This document shows, one piece after another, positions 54,375 through 64,000 of a stretch of 64,000 bases of DNA (its first letter is position 1; each line of letters starts with the position of its first letter). A program made the translations under genes and the position numbers. This stretch comes from Gautieria morchelliformis. Lineage: Eukaryota > Basidiomycota > Agaricomycetes > Gomphales > Gomphaceae. The stretch is from the NCBI GenBank assembly GCA_015179125.1, contig WHVA01000434.1, forward strand, positions 33,476-97,475, in the 5' to 3' direction. The notes beneath the pieces are model-generated. The model saw nothing but the letters and a program-made list of their open reading frames with translations. It made no database searches and was not told where the DNA came from.

Positions 54375-55507
54375 ATGGTGCGCCCTCAACCCCTCTTCAA
54401 CTCTGCTGTCGACGAAAACAGTGCGAACAATGCCTTCGACCAGACCTTGCTGTCTGAAGAGGGCGGTCCCTCGGCGAGGTTATGCCCGAGGTTCAGCCCG
54501 AGGTGGTCCCGTGGTCCATCGAGGATGCGGGGGCCATAGATATGCAGGAGCCATGGCAGGAAGGGCCGAAAGGCAAGAAGGTGAGTAATGTCATAGTCTC
54601 GTCATGGACGCTGCTGACTTGTGTAGTATAAACGGACGTTGTTCGCCTACCATCCGTCGGACTTGACCCTATACGGGTACAATCTCGCTGACGGAGGGCC
54701 CCGCGAGTGGCAGCTCATGGTTAAGGCCGAGGCGAGGTGCACGCGCTGCGAAGAGCGCAACTACACGTGCCTTCGGGCCGTTAGCCTCGACTTTGGCCTC
54801 GCCGACCAGGGGGCCTGCGTATGGTGCAGGATGCGATCATTGGGCTGCAGTATATCCCATGGTCATCACAGCAAAGCGAACACGGGGAAAGGTCAGGCGA
54901 ACGAGGCGGGCAAGAAGCGGGCAAGGAGCGAGGACAGCGAGGACGGACCGAGGCCGAGGAAAGAGGCCAAGGTTCAGGACGAAGTTGAAGACGATGATGA
55001 CTCAAGCGATTGGGTTGAGCGAAACCTGGAGGCGAGAGTGGAGCGGATGGAAGCAAGGTTGAGCGAGGAGAAGGGAAAGGAGACTGGGGGAGCGAGGGGA
55101 GAGAGGTTGGGGAAGCGGGTCAGAGTGAGGGGAAGGAAGCCGAGGTGGAGGAAGGTCGGAGGGCGAAGAAGGACAAGAAGACAAAAAGGTCGGAGCGAAG
55201 TGTGGAGATGAGGGAATTGATAGCGGCGGTAAGGGATGTGGGACAGAAGGTTGGTGAGGTTGGGGAAAGGGTGTGTGAGTTGTTGGGGGAGTTTAGGGCT
55301 GCGAATGATAGGATGAACAGGGCGGATGTGGAGTTCATGAGGATAAGGAGGAGGCGGAACTATCTGCAGCGGATGCAGGCAGCGAGAGATTTGGTGAGCT
55401 ATGGGGGACATGGGGGTCTGGTGGAGCGAAGTAGTAGTAGTAATGAGGAGGAGTCGGGCGAGGATAGCGAGGGAAGCAAGGGGGAAGATATGAGGATGTT
55501 GGAGTAA
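54375..55507 (+). pseudogene. Coiled-coil/double zinc-knuckle protein antisense to gypsy
   Basis: ATG 54375 opens a frame that shifts near 54480 into EVMPEVQPEVVPWSIEDAG. A GT-AG intron (54580-54625) leads to KRTLFAYHPSDLTLYGYN, then CTRCEERNYTC and CVWCRMRSLGC. The cysteine pattern is C-x2-C-x6-C twice. An acidic, Lys/Arg-rich segment follows (KKRARSEDSEDG), then, after a second frame change near 55110, a long helix (VEMRELIAAVRDVGQKVGEV) and a Ser/Glu-rich end. It converges on the gypsy pol stop with only 117 bp between. The same architecture occurs at 10480-11443 beside a gypsy-like LTR. Function unknown; nucleic-acid binding is a guess from the cysteines and charge. Confidence 0.6.
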
Positions 55508-55624
55508 ACTAGCAATGGAATAATGGAATGTTTCTTGGATTTTAGTGATTTTTCTGTTTGTTCGATTGCGAGGGGATTTTGTTATCTAACTACTGGGAAG
55601 TCATGGGGATTAAACAAGGAATGA

Positions 55625-56300
55625 TCATAGAGCAGGCAAAGGTCCCGGCTTGCCTGGATAAGACCCGTGGAAATCAGTGACCAGCTCCGAGGCATGATCA
55701 AGCTCGGAAGCGAGGATCCACGAGGTTTCTTCGTTGGTACTTCGTAACCAGTCCACCTAATGAGATAGAGCAGCTTGCACTGCAGGTATATAAAAGTTTT
55801 CTTGTGTGAAAAACTGTTAAAAAAACTGTAAAGATTTTTAGTGTTTTTTATGTAAGAAAAACTATAATAAAATTTGTGTTTTTATTAGAATTTGTTGAGC
55901 AAGAAAATTGTAAAAAAATTCAAAGTTTTTTTCAGGGTTTTTTTTTGGGTTTCTTTGTGTTTTCACAAAGAAACTTATAAAAAGACATAAAAAACCCTGC
56001 AAAAAACTTTAAGCATTTTTACAATTTTCTTGCTCAACAAATTCTAACAAAAACACAAAATTTTGTTAATGTTTTTTTACATTAAAAACACTAAATAAAT
56101 TTGGAATATCTTTACAGTTTTTTGAACAGTTTTTCAGACCAGAAATTTTTTATATGCCTCCAGTGTTGCAGCTCTTCCGTCTATTATTGATCTTGGAGTC
56201 GAGGATTTCCAAGACTTTGAACTCAGGCTCGCCTTCGATGACGACTGGGGGCAGAGGAGGCTGAACTCGGTTCTGGATGTGTTGGATGAGGCTGGTTCGA
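55625..56300 (-). pseudogene. Gypsy integrase C-terminus and chromodomain, split by a MITE
   Basis: On the minus strand the integrase tail HVSMLEPAS continues, after a 1-base deletion near 56275, with VIEGEPEFKVLEILDSKI, the start of a chromodomain. At 56169 it is cut by the MITE. It resumes at 55774 with LLYLIRWTGYEG and, after another 1-base deletion, ETSWILASELDHASELVTDF and a short tail to the stop TGA at 55625-55627. Aromatic residues Tyr, Trp and Tyr of the methyl-lysine cage region are present. Confidence 0.8.
55778..56165. mobile_element. Fold-back MITE copy 3 (CACTG ends), TSD TTG
   Basis: 388 bp of inverted arms. Left end CACTGCAGGTATATAAAAG; right end read inward CACTGGAGGCATATAAAAA. 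TTG flanks both ends (55775-55777, 56166-56168). Very similar to copy 1, so the family was recently active. It lies inside the gypsy chromodomain codons. Confidence 0.88.
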
Positions 56301-57750
56301 GCATGGATACGTGGAATACTGGATGGACTGAATGCATGTGTTCTGGAAGTCGAAGGGTGAAGGAGTGAGTACCCGCTTGGGAAATGATCTCAAAAGGACT
56401 CAAAAACTTCTCGGCGAGCTTCTTGGTGGGCCAAGTTGTCCTGAAGTACTGTGCCTTTACAAAGGCGAGGGATCCTACTTGGAAATCAGGGGCGGGCTTG
56501 CAACGAACATCGGCCAAGGCTTGGTAGGTCTTTTGAGCCTTGAGGATGGCACGGCGAAGTTCTTGGTGAAGCTCTTCCAGGTCAACCACGAAGTCTCGAG
56601 CTTGTGCCGAGGCGAGGTCACGCTCAGGGTGAACCACGAGGTTCAGCTGGTAACCCTTGTTAGCAAAGAACAGGGATATACCAGTGGTTGCGCTAGGCGC
56701 ATTGTTGTAAGTGAACTCGGCTAGGGGAAGGAGCGAAGCGCAGTTGGACTGCTGATAGTTGCAGTAGATCCTGAAGTACTGTTCCAGGGTCTGGTTAGCA
56801 CGCTCGGTCTTTCCGTCACCCTCGGGATGATATCCCGAGGTGAAATGCAACTGCATGTCCAAGGCTTTCCCTAGAGAACGCCAGAAGTGCGAGACAAACT
56901 CGGAACCCCTATCCGAGGTGACATGTGAGGGGACTCCATGCTTGGAAAAGACATGAAGGACGAAGAGGTGAGCGAGCTCTTGTGAGGTTATATTGTCTGT
57001 GGTTGGAATGAAGATAACCTGCTTAGTGAAGCGGTCAACAATCACTAGTATGGAAGTGAACTTGGATGAAGGTGGGAGCTGCTCAATGAAATCCATAGAG
57101 ATGGATTTCCAAGGCTTCTCGGGAACGGGGAGTTGTTTGAGGAGACCATAGGGCTTGTGACGTTGCGGCTTGCTTCGCATACAAGTGGTGCAAGCCTTGC
57201 AATACTCCTTGACAAAGGATCTAATCCCTGGCCAAGTGTAATCTCGTTGGATCAACTCCAAGGTTTTGTTGACCCCGAAGTGTCCCGAGAGAATGTGGTC
57301 GTGCTTGTATTGCAGGATGCGAAGTCGAAGGTCGTGTGCCGCTGGAACATAGGTTCGGTTGTCAAGCTTGAGAAAGCCCTCGGGGTCTGTGGTCCACCTC
57401 GGGTCATTAACCAAGCCGAGGTGCGACTTGGCTATGGGGTCCGAGGGGAGGTTCGCTAGTATGTCAGCTCGGATCTGCTCGGTATCAAGGAGCGAAGCAG
57501 CTCGGAGCACGACGGGAGCGAGGTTAGTAGCTCTAAGGGATGATGCCAGCTGGTGTTGAGTAAACACTGGCCGTAGGTTCTGTGGGTTTATGGTGGCATA
57601 GTCGCTATTCCCCTCTTTAAGGTAGACATCCCATCATCTAGTGAGAGAGTCCGGCTTCATTCTGAGGCGACCAGGTCGGAAACGGATGGCGAGGTTAAAT
57701 TGGGAGAGGTATTCTGACCACCGAGCTTGTCGACGGGTTAAGAGCTTCGT
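56166..57750 (-). pseudogene. Gypsy integrase
   Basis: Minus frame: HILSGHFGVNKTLELIQRDY, then the zinc finger H..H and CKACTTCMRSK, SISMDFIEQLPP (first Asp), HVTSDRGSEFVSHFW (second Asp), HPEGDGKTERANQTLEQYF (Glu), TYNNAPSATTGISLFFANKG, and the LAEKFLSPFEIISQ GPF/Y-like segment. The catalytic D,D-35-E residues are all present. Upstream, the linker to RNase H reads [19 protein letters not shown] and TR-stop-WDVYLKEGN near 57640, where TGA replaces an Arg codon. This core is uninterrupted for 477 codons from 57567. Confidence 0.88.
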
Positions 57751-57759
57751 CGTTGAAAA

Positions 57760-58497
57760 TGTTGAAAGTATTGAAAAACACAATATTAACATATTAATTA
57801 CAACAAACACGAGCTCACATCACAACCGACACATCGATAATCCCTCTCTGAGCATACACATTACGGCACTCGTACCCGAGACCGCCGGACCATCATATGC
57901 CCACTCGACCCGACCCAATCACAGTCCCCGACTCCCCCGACGTCACAAGGACACATAACACGTGTTACCACGACCTATGACACCCAAAGAACCCTATCCA
58001 AGACCACCAAGCCCATCCCGAATCACGCGCATTCCATCAGTCACGTGACCCAATCAAGGGATGCGACGCATCGAGCCGACCCTGCCTATACCCAGACTAT
58101 GCCCCCTATCCATCACCAAACATCTGTTTCCTCATCCTGGTTTACACTCCATCTCCAAGGCCAACTTATATAGCGTGCGTCGACACTCCTATCGTTGTCC
58201 ATGTGCCGCTCACCCCATTCCATCAGTCCCTTAGCATTGCACCACTAATTCCTTAACCGCCAAGCACCATCAATAACTAATAAATACCTAGCTCCATGTA
58301 CAATTAACTAGCAGTGAAATCACACTTCGTCTCGCCCGTCACACAGTAGTAGAACTTCCAGTCGACACAATTCATAAGACACACACATTTATTGCGTGTG
58401 CAGATATTCCTGTCAACTTCAAGCCTTACTCGATTTATCTCATAATTGAGAGATTAAATCATATTGTCGTAAATAATATTCCTAGCACTAAACAACA
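57760..58497. repeat. Solo LTR inside the gypsy, TSD GAAAA
   Basis: A 738-bp sequence starting TGTTG and ending CAACA interrupts the gypsy frame between YFS and TKLLTRRQ. It is flanked by GAAAA at 57755-57759 and 58498-58502, and removing it with one GAAAA restores the frame exactly. A TATATAG word near 58168 suggests plus orientation. There is no internal region, so it arose by LTR-LTR recombination. Its full-length family is not in this window. Confidence 0.85.
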
Positions 58498-59024
58498 GAA
58501 AAGTATTCGAGGTTCTTGTGATCGGTTATAACGTCGACAGGGTCGCCAGAACCCTTGAGGTAGTGTCGCCAGCGTTGAAAGGCTTCAAAGATTGCTAGGA
58601 GCTCCTTGTCGTGAACATCGTAGTTGAGCTCGGTAGAGGTGAATGTGCGGGAGTGAAAAGGGACAGGATGAAGTTCGCCTTCTGAGGTTCGCAATGATAA
58701 GATTGCCGCTAAGGCGTAATCTGAAGCATCAGTCTCTACGATTAGTGGGAGATCAGGAATCCAGTGGGTAAGGATAGGAGCAGTAGTGAACGCCTTGTTC
58801 AACAAGGTGAAGGCTTGTCGACAATCCTCGGAAAAGTTCCAGGGGGTGCCCTTGCGGGTAAGTCGGGTTAAGGGAATGGTGATGTCGGAGTAGTTGTGAA
58901 TGAAACGTCGGTAGAAGTTGGTGAAACCGAGGAAGGACTGGATGTCACGAACTTTGCGAGGTTCAGGCCAGTCTTGAATGACCTTTACCTTGTCGTCTGC
59001 TGTAGTGAGGCCCTCGGGAGAGAT
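58498..59024 (-). pseudogene. Gypsy reverse transcriptase thumb/RNase H
   Basis: Minus frame: DDKVKVIQDWPEPRKVRDIQ, SFLGFTNFYRRFIHNYS, PLIVETDASDYALAAILS (RNase H first Asp), FHSRTFTSTELNYDVHDKE and VITDHKNLEYFS. Bounded by the hAT piece on one side and the solo LTR on the other. Confidence 0.87.
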
Positions 59025-59184
59025 ACATACCTCTTGGTTTCGATATGCACGATCCAGCATAATATACGTAGAGGACCATCTCACTGGCATATCTAGCAAC
59101 AGCGTTCTCGGGCATTCAACTTTGTGCCGAATCTGGAGGGCGTGATATATTTGCTTGCGCTTAGCCGAGGATCGTTCCTAGGCC
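59025..59184 (-). mobile_element. hAT transposase exon fragment inside gypsy RT
   Basis: About 160 bp separate GYILS from PEGLT, which are adjacent in gypsy RTs. The insert reads on the minus strand [20 protein letters not shown], a conserved hAT transposase block (RWSSTY..ML.RA), and ends in an exon-end-like NQEV with GTATGT. CTCTC flanks both borders (59026-59020 and 59189-59185 on the minus strand), so it may be a small mobile unit or repair filler. Confidence 0.65.
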
Positions 59185-59962
59185 AAGAGAGTATGTAGCC
59201 GAGGAATTGAACCAAGTCACGATGAAACTCGCATTTGTCTTCTTTAGTGAAGAGGTTGTTCAGTCGCAGTCGTCGCAGGACTTCCTTGACATGTTCAACA
59301 TGTTTGGAGGGGTCACTGGAATAGATTAGGATGTCATCCAAGTATACCACCACACAAACGTCCAAAAGGTTGGCGAAAATCTTGTTCATGAATCTCTGGA
59401 AAGCAGCGGGGCCGTTAGTAAGACCAAATGGCATAACCAACCATTCAAAGGACCCATAGCGAGTCCTGAAGGCGGTTTTCCATTCTCACCCTCGGCCACC
59501 CGTACGAGGTGGTAAGCGTGACGAAGGTCAATCTTCGTATAGATACGAGCATTCTTTGGAGCATCAAGCAAGTCAGCAATCAATGGCAATGGATACTGAT
59601 CTGTTTTCAAGATCTTGTTTAAACCTCAGAAGTCAACACACAACCGAAGTGAGCCATCTTTTTTGTGAACAAACAATACCAGTGCACCATGAGGCGAGCG
59701 TGAAGGTCGGATGAAACCAATGTTCAAGTGCTCGGCGATAACCTGGTGAAGTGCTTTGAGTTCAGAAGCTGAGAGAGAGTAGATGGGACCGATTGGTGGC
59801 AAGGTCCCTTCTTTGAGGTTGATCTTGATATCGTGGGGTTGGTGAGAAGCTAGAGTGTCAGCATGTGCTTTGCTGAATATATCTGCAAATTCGTGATATG
59901 CTTCGGGAACATGTTTCTTAATGTTCTCAGAAGGCTCGGGAGAGCTTTCTTCCGATGTTGCT
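59185..59962 (-). pseudogene. Gypsy reverse transcriptase core
   Basis: Order on the minus strand: HDIKINLKEGTLPPIGPIYS; NIGFIRPSRSPHGALVLFVH; KKDGSLRLCVDF, then TGA, then GLNKI (Arg expected, CGA to TGA); IYTKIDLRHAYHLVRV; a 1-base frame change near 59475; [19 protein letters not shown]; the active site [11 protein letters not shown] near 59335; [12 protein letters not shown] and FLGYIL. The catalytic YLDD is intact but the stop and frameshift block translation. Confidence 0.85.
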
Positions 59963-59964
59963 CC

Positions 59965-60582
59965 TCAGGCGAGGAGCTCAGGCGAAGCCAGATTGAGCTG
60001 AAACACTTCGGACCATTCTAACCTGGATGCGCGCATGAAAGCGGGTGCATTGATTAGGGAAACGGGTGGTGCTTGCAACTTCGGAGGCGAGGTCGAAGGT
60101 GGATGTGAAGATGCCGTAGGCGAAGTTGATGTCGTAGCCGAAGCTGAGCGGGCTGAAGTCGCCGTGGTCGCTGGAGTCATAGTCAAATCGATGGTCTTGA
60201 AAGTAATACTGCCCAACACCCAGTCAATCGACGGATTGTAGCGGGTGAGCCAGTTGTGGCCAAGTACCACCGAGCAACTCAAGTCGAGCGAGGTTACATA
60301 GAAGGTAATCCATTGTTGTTCGCCGGTTGGAAAGCAGATACAGAGGTCTAGAGCTTGGGTAATGGTAGTGTTAGTACTACCGTCAAATAGTTTCAAGGGT
60401 ATAGGAGAGACAGGATAAGCAGGCATAGAGTACTTCTGGACAAATCTGGATTCAATACAGCAATCAGAAGACCCACAGTCAACTAATGCAACAAAAGAGA
60501 CGTTGGGGAGCGAAGGCAAGGTTAGATCTACATTACGGGAATCTTTGGACAAGGAATGAGAAGCGGCACGGAGTCTGAGCAC
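59965..60582 (-). pseudogene. Gypsy aspartic protease
   Basis: Minus frame with FVALVDCGSSDCCIESRFVQ (catalytic Asp in D-C-G in place of the usual D-S/T-G), FYVTSLDLSCSVVLGHNWL and RYNPSIDWVLGSITF, typical of the retropepsin of fungal gypsy elements. Followed by a Ser/Thr/Pro/Ala-rich linker and then the RT. A frame change separates it from gag. Confidence 0.78.
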
Positions 60583-60632
60583 ACAGGTGAGGTTACCGCA
60601 ATCCTTGGATCGTGTGGTTCCAAGGTTGCTAC

Positions 60633-61856
60633 CTATTTTTTCACCTCCGTAATGGAGGCCGAAGTGCCCTCGTTAGGGGTCTTCGCTGCCCAACCTTTAG
60701 AACCACTACCTTTGGTAGACTTGTTCTTCGGGCAGTCCTTGACGATGTGGCCTTTGGTGCCGCAAAGCAGGCAAAGGCCCTGGTCAACCCAACATTGGTG
60801 TTCCTCGGGAAGCAGTTTACCGTCTTTCCTGAGCTTGCTCGATATGTCGGGCTGGCTCTTGTTGTTCAAAGAGTTGTTGTTGGAACCCTTGCCGTTTTTG
60901 TTGGTCTTGTTGCGATTCTTGTTGTTATTGGAACCGCTGGAAGACTGGTTGTTGTTAGTGGCATTGCTGCTGGACTGATTAGCGGTGCATGCGGGCTGGG
61001 AAGTACGACCATTGATCATAGCGTCATATTCCTTATGCTCCCAGTACCGGCTGTCACATTCCAGCGCGAAGTTCCTGAGCTCGGCGAGGCGGTGGAATCA
61101 AGGGAAGTGAAGCAAATCGTCCTTGATTCGCTTGGCCAAGCCCTTATACGTGAAGTGTCGGAGGGCCGCATCGTTCCACTGAGTCCGAGTCGAAGCTCGG
61201 GCAAAGTCGATAAAGAATCGTGCGGCCTTGTGGTGCTCTTTCATAACGATCTTCTTGAGGTCAATCTCGGCCTGGGCGGCATTGTCATATGGACCGAAGT
61301 TGAGCTCAAGCTCGGCCTTGAAGCTGTCCCAGTCCTCGAGCCAATCTGGCTCGGGTTGGACTTTGCCGAAGATCACCGGTTCAAAGTACTGGAGAGCTGA
61401 ACCAGACAGGTAAGAGATAGCATACTGTACCTTCGAGGCCCCAGTTCTGAAAGCTGAGGGGCGATCTCGGAAGTTGAGTATGCATTGGAGGAAGAAGGTG
61501 CGAAGCTTGGCCTGGTCAGTACCGTCATAACTATCTGGTTCCCTGACATTGGCTCATGCTTCGGACTCGCGAGGTTTCGCGAGCTTGATGAACACTCGAC
61601 GCATTAGCTCGTTGTCCTCGAGGTCACTGAGGTCCTCGGGTGGCAGGTTGGGGAGGTCCCCGTCGTTGTCAGAACCTCCCGAGCCATCACCTGGATCACC
61701 TGAATGGTCACCGGGGTCAGCCCTACCTTTGCCGTTGTTACTAGGCTCGGCGGGGTCTGCGAGGGGTATCCCCGGGGACGGTGGTGAATTGTCAGGGGCT
61801 TCCGAGAAATGTCGTTGTTCTGAGATACCCTGAAGGGTCCGGGATCGAGCTATCAT
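60633..61856 (-). pseudogene. Gypsy gag with CCHC knuckle
   Basis: Starts at ATG 61856 (MIARSRTLQ). A Pro/Gly/Asp-rich region follows, then TGA near 61548, then NVREPDSYDGTDQAKLRTFF, LNFRDRPSAFRTGASKVQYA and DWDSFKAELELNFGPYD. A second TGA near 61095 follows DDLLHFP, then FHRLAELRNFALECDSRYWE, an Asn/Ser-rich linker, and the zinc knuckle CLLCGTKGHIVKDC (near 60750). Ends with TAG at 60633. Gag forms the particle and binds RNA. Confidence 0.82.
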
Positions 61857-61924
61857 GGAGATAGTGAAGAAAAGGGATACGTAGGGTGTAAGCAGTCTGA
61901 AAATACTGTTACGATACGATCCTT

Positions 61925-62476
61925 TGTAAGGTTGACCGAGCTCGGGAGCGAAACCCAAGGTAAGGTCCGAGGTTACAGAGCGAGGTTCTGATACAGAAGT
62001 CGGAGAGGGACTAGGCTTCAGCTTATGTGCTGCGCCGACCCTACGCACGAGTCCCAACTTCGGAGGCAAATGAATAAGAGGCGAGGTTTGGCTTAAGAGG
62101 CGAGGTTTGGCTTAAGAGGCGAGGCTTAGAAACTAACTAGGGATCAAAGTATACGATAGTTGATTTTCAGACTGAGGAGTAGGAATGCATACAAGGGGGT
62201 TTATATACGAGCGAGGGTACGAGTCAGGGGCGAGCATATTAGGGGGAAGGTCAGGGCGAGGTCAGGGCGAGGTAATATACGAACGATGCGTGATGGAGCA
62301 GAATCAGTAACTAAGGGGATTCAGGCATGGGATCAAGGTCGGATATGAGCTCTAGCTTGGGCTCGGGCTCGGGCGCAGGATTAGAATCACAAGTACTCAG
62401 GCACGAGTATCACAAGGCTTGGGCTCGGAAGAAAGGTTATACCGGTAAGTAACCGGCCAAAGGCCGGGTCCTTACA
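61925..62476 (-). repeat. Gypsy 5' LTR (552 bp)
   Basis: Ends are inverted TGTAAGG...CCTTACA. A hairpin CCGGCC-TTT-GGCCGG lies just inside the start. A TATATAAACCCCC box lies near 62200 (minus). A 15-18 bp word, AAGAGGCGAGGTTTGGCTT, is tandemly repeated near 62085-62125. It sits inside repeat R1 copy C, with CAATG (62477-62481) as the flanking bases. Confidence 0.8.
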
Positions 62477-62481
62477 CAATG

Positions 62482-63830
62482 CCAATCCAGGATGATGTGG
62501 GTGTGCCAGCTCCCCCAAGCTTCTGCTGACTCTGCCCCCACATGGCCCGCACACTCGAGGACTCAAATACTCCCAGTCATACCTCACCCGTACGGCCCAC
62601 GTCTTGTCGTGCGAGTTGGTTCCATTTCTGAGGGGAGTGTGGATACAAATTGGATGGTGACACAGATCGCCATGGTTGATGTATATACAGATTTGACGGC
62701 TCACCTTTAGACAATGCCTCATGCACTCTTACTCGATGTCTCGCACCCCAGGTGCCACAACCTGCGTACATCCTCGCCTTATCCTCCGCGGCGAATTCAG
62801 ACCACATGTGTAGATATTGCGTTGTTAGCTTCCACAGATGTGATGGCCTGGGGGCTTGTGAGTCACGTTTCGTTGTGTTGTTGTTTTTTGTGTTTGTTTT
62901 TGGTACAGGATGGTTTCGGATTGGATGTGGTGGGGGTTGTGTTCCACATCTTGCCCGGTTTCATGCCGCGTGTGTACAGGCTTTTCCCCGGTGACCGTGT
63001 CGTATAAGCAAGTATCTGTGCCAAGCCTGGTTGGGACCCACCCGTCAGCTGAGAAGCGGATGGAGAACATGGCGGTGGAAGGTGCCAGGTTAGTGCGGAA
63101 CTGCCAGATGGACAGGTGACGAGTGTGATGAGTCGAATCGAAGCCTATTCTGCCGCAGATGATCGGGTGAGGGATTTTTGGAGCTACCATTAGGAGAGTC
63201 TATGTTTCGTGGGGCTGACACCAGGCGGAGTTGTTGTAGTCGTTTTGAGGTTTGGGGCTTGGAAGTAGCTGGATTTGGCTCGTGAAATGCCCGTAAAGAC
63301 AGCTGCTTGTGGGGTTATAGAGGTACACATGGTGGGGGATGAACGGTGAACCATTTGCAGGCGGTTGGGTATGGGATGGTTCAGAAGTGGATCGCATTGG
63401 ATGCTCTCAGGGCTTGACAGGATTTGGAGAAAGAGTCCCTGGGGACTGTAAGGTCGCTGTCCACTGAGGGAGAACTGGTGAAATGGGATGTGTGGCATTG
63501 GATGGTCTAGGCAAGCTTGAAAAGTTGGGAGGGAAGATGGATTGGAGGGACAAGTGTCGCATTTGGAGATCTGGTAGCACTGCTTTGGGAATGGGAACAA
63601 GTCAAAAAACTGCAGGTGTGAACGTGTGATTCATATGTAGAAAGGGTGGTTGGACCCCAGTTGTGTTGATGGAGATGTTGTGTGTGTGGCAACGGATCCA
63701 CAAAACTTGTTGCCTCTGAGACATGGACCAGCTGTACTTACGCTTGAAGACGGCCGAGTACCTATGGAAATGGAGCCACATCGACGGGCGCTTCAGATTG
63801 ACACCAGGAACACATGGGAACCCAGTTCGG
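62482..63830 (-). repeat. Repeat family R1, copy C
   Basis: Same orientation and order as copy B: GTCAATCTGAAGCGCCCGTC near 63800, the GTAAGTACAGCTGG word near 63740, MVAPKIP near 63188, SIWQFRTNLAPSTAMFSIRF near 63110 and TPLRNGTNSHDK near 62620. It stops at the gypsy LTR, so the gypsy inserted into this copy. Confidence 0.65.
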
Positions 63831-64000
63831 CAAACAATGTCAAGCCAATAAAGGTTTATGAGGTAAGGGGGCTACTCAAACAGAGCTCGCCGTGTCTACA
63901 GTCAAAGCGAAATAGCCCGTGGTACTTGACAATGTAACGTACAAGGTCTCACCGAAAGGTTGTCTAGTAGTAACAATCCTTTTGCTGGCAAAGGTGCTCC
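63831..64000. other. No recognisable gene
   Basis: Too short to judge; no feature seen up to the window edge. Confidence 0.3.

Larger units (their letters stand above)
55625..62476 (-). mobile_element. Chromodomain Ty3/gypsy element, nested and decayed
   Basis: Minus-strand element. The 5' LTR is at 61925-62476, followed by gag, protease, RT, RNase H, integrase and a C-terminal chromodomain ending at 55625. No 3' LTR was found to the left, so the 3' end is lost or rearranged. It carries three later insertions: MITE copy 3, a 738-bp solo LTR, and a 160-bp hAT piece. Several stops and frameshifts make it inactive. Chromodomain gypsy elements (chromoviruses) use the domain to steer integration to heterochromatin. 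Confidence 0.9.

Noticed and set aside
60556..61400. Long plus-strand frames (140 and 262 codons) over the gypsy gag
   Set aside because: They are antisense to gag with its knuckle and show no domain; the Leu/Val-rich composition comes from the complement of Asn/Lys codons.
1..64000. CRISPR arrays, bacterial operons, Shine-Dalgarno sites
   Set aside because: Nothing in the window has such structure; the introns and element families are eukaryotic.

Overview
The window is eukaryotic DNA from a filamentous basidiomycete, most likely an Agaricomycete (mushroom-forming) fungus. Genes are split by short GT-AG introns of about 45-85 nt. The recognisable families (fungal alpha-kinases, C2-NACHT-WD40 NLRs, integrase-core genes, LysM and YTH proteins, Ty1/copia, chromodomain Ty3/gypsy, hAT and CACTA-like relics) are typical of that group. 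It is a repeat-rich accessory region: almost everything is a transposable element, a fragment of one, or a decayed gene.

Layout. 0-15.4 kb: LTR fragments, a 70-bp tandem repeat, a decayed conserved fungal gene, a hAT transposase pseudogene, a truncated copia end, a gypsy-like LTR next to a broken zinc-knuckle/coiled-coil gene, three perfect hairpins, and copy A of an unidentified repeat family (R1). 15.54-20.66 kb: the best find, a 5.1-kb element with 27-bp perfect terminal inverted repeats and a 6-bp target duplication. It holds two intact, convergent, spliced genes: an alpha-type protein kinase (12 exons, 638 aa) and a D,D,E integrase-core protein (7 exons, 410 aa). A related uninterrupted copy of the target repeat lies at 42.66-42.93 kb. 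20.7-24.9 kb: unassigned sequence and R1 copy B. 24.9-30.6 kb: a broken C2-NACHT-WD40 NLR gene with two insertions. 30.7-40.5 kb: an old minus-strand copia element (TSD CTTTG) interrupted by a complete, coding-intact copia element (TSD GCTAG, 1379-aa polyprotein).

40.5-54.4 kb: three copies of a fold-back MITE with CACTG/CACTA-type ends (the third is at 55.8 kb), a copia integrase/RT fragment, a CACTA/Plavaka-like transposase tail, a tRNA-like SINE candidate with a 7-mer tail, a YTH-domain gene fragment joined to a LysM gene fragment, and a kinase-like relic. 54.4-62.5 kb: a nested, decayed chromodomain gypsy element on the minus strand. A MITE sits in its chromodomain, a 738-bp solo LTR in its RNase H/linker, and a hAT exon fragment in its reverse transcriptase; a zinc-knuckle/coiled-coil gene lies antisense just beyond pol. 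62.5-63.8 kb: R1 copy C, cut by the gypsy LTR.

How the parts relate. The integrase gene is the plausible mobility function of the 15.5-20.7 kb element and the alpha-kinase its cargo or partner. The gypsy, copia and NLR relics record successive insertions. Several nonsense codons (CGA to TGA where Arg is expected) suggest C-to-T decay at CpG. Exon boundaries and coordinates were read by eye; no alignment or database search was run.
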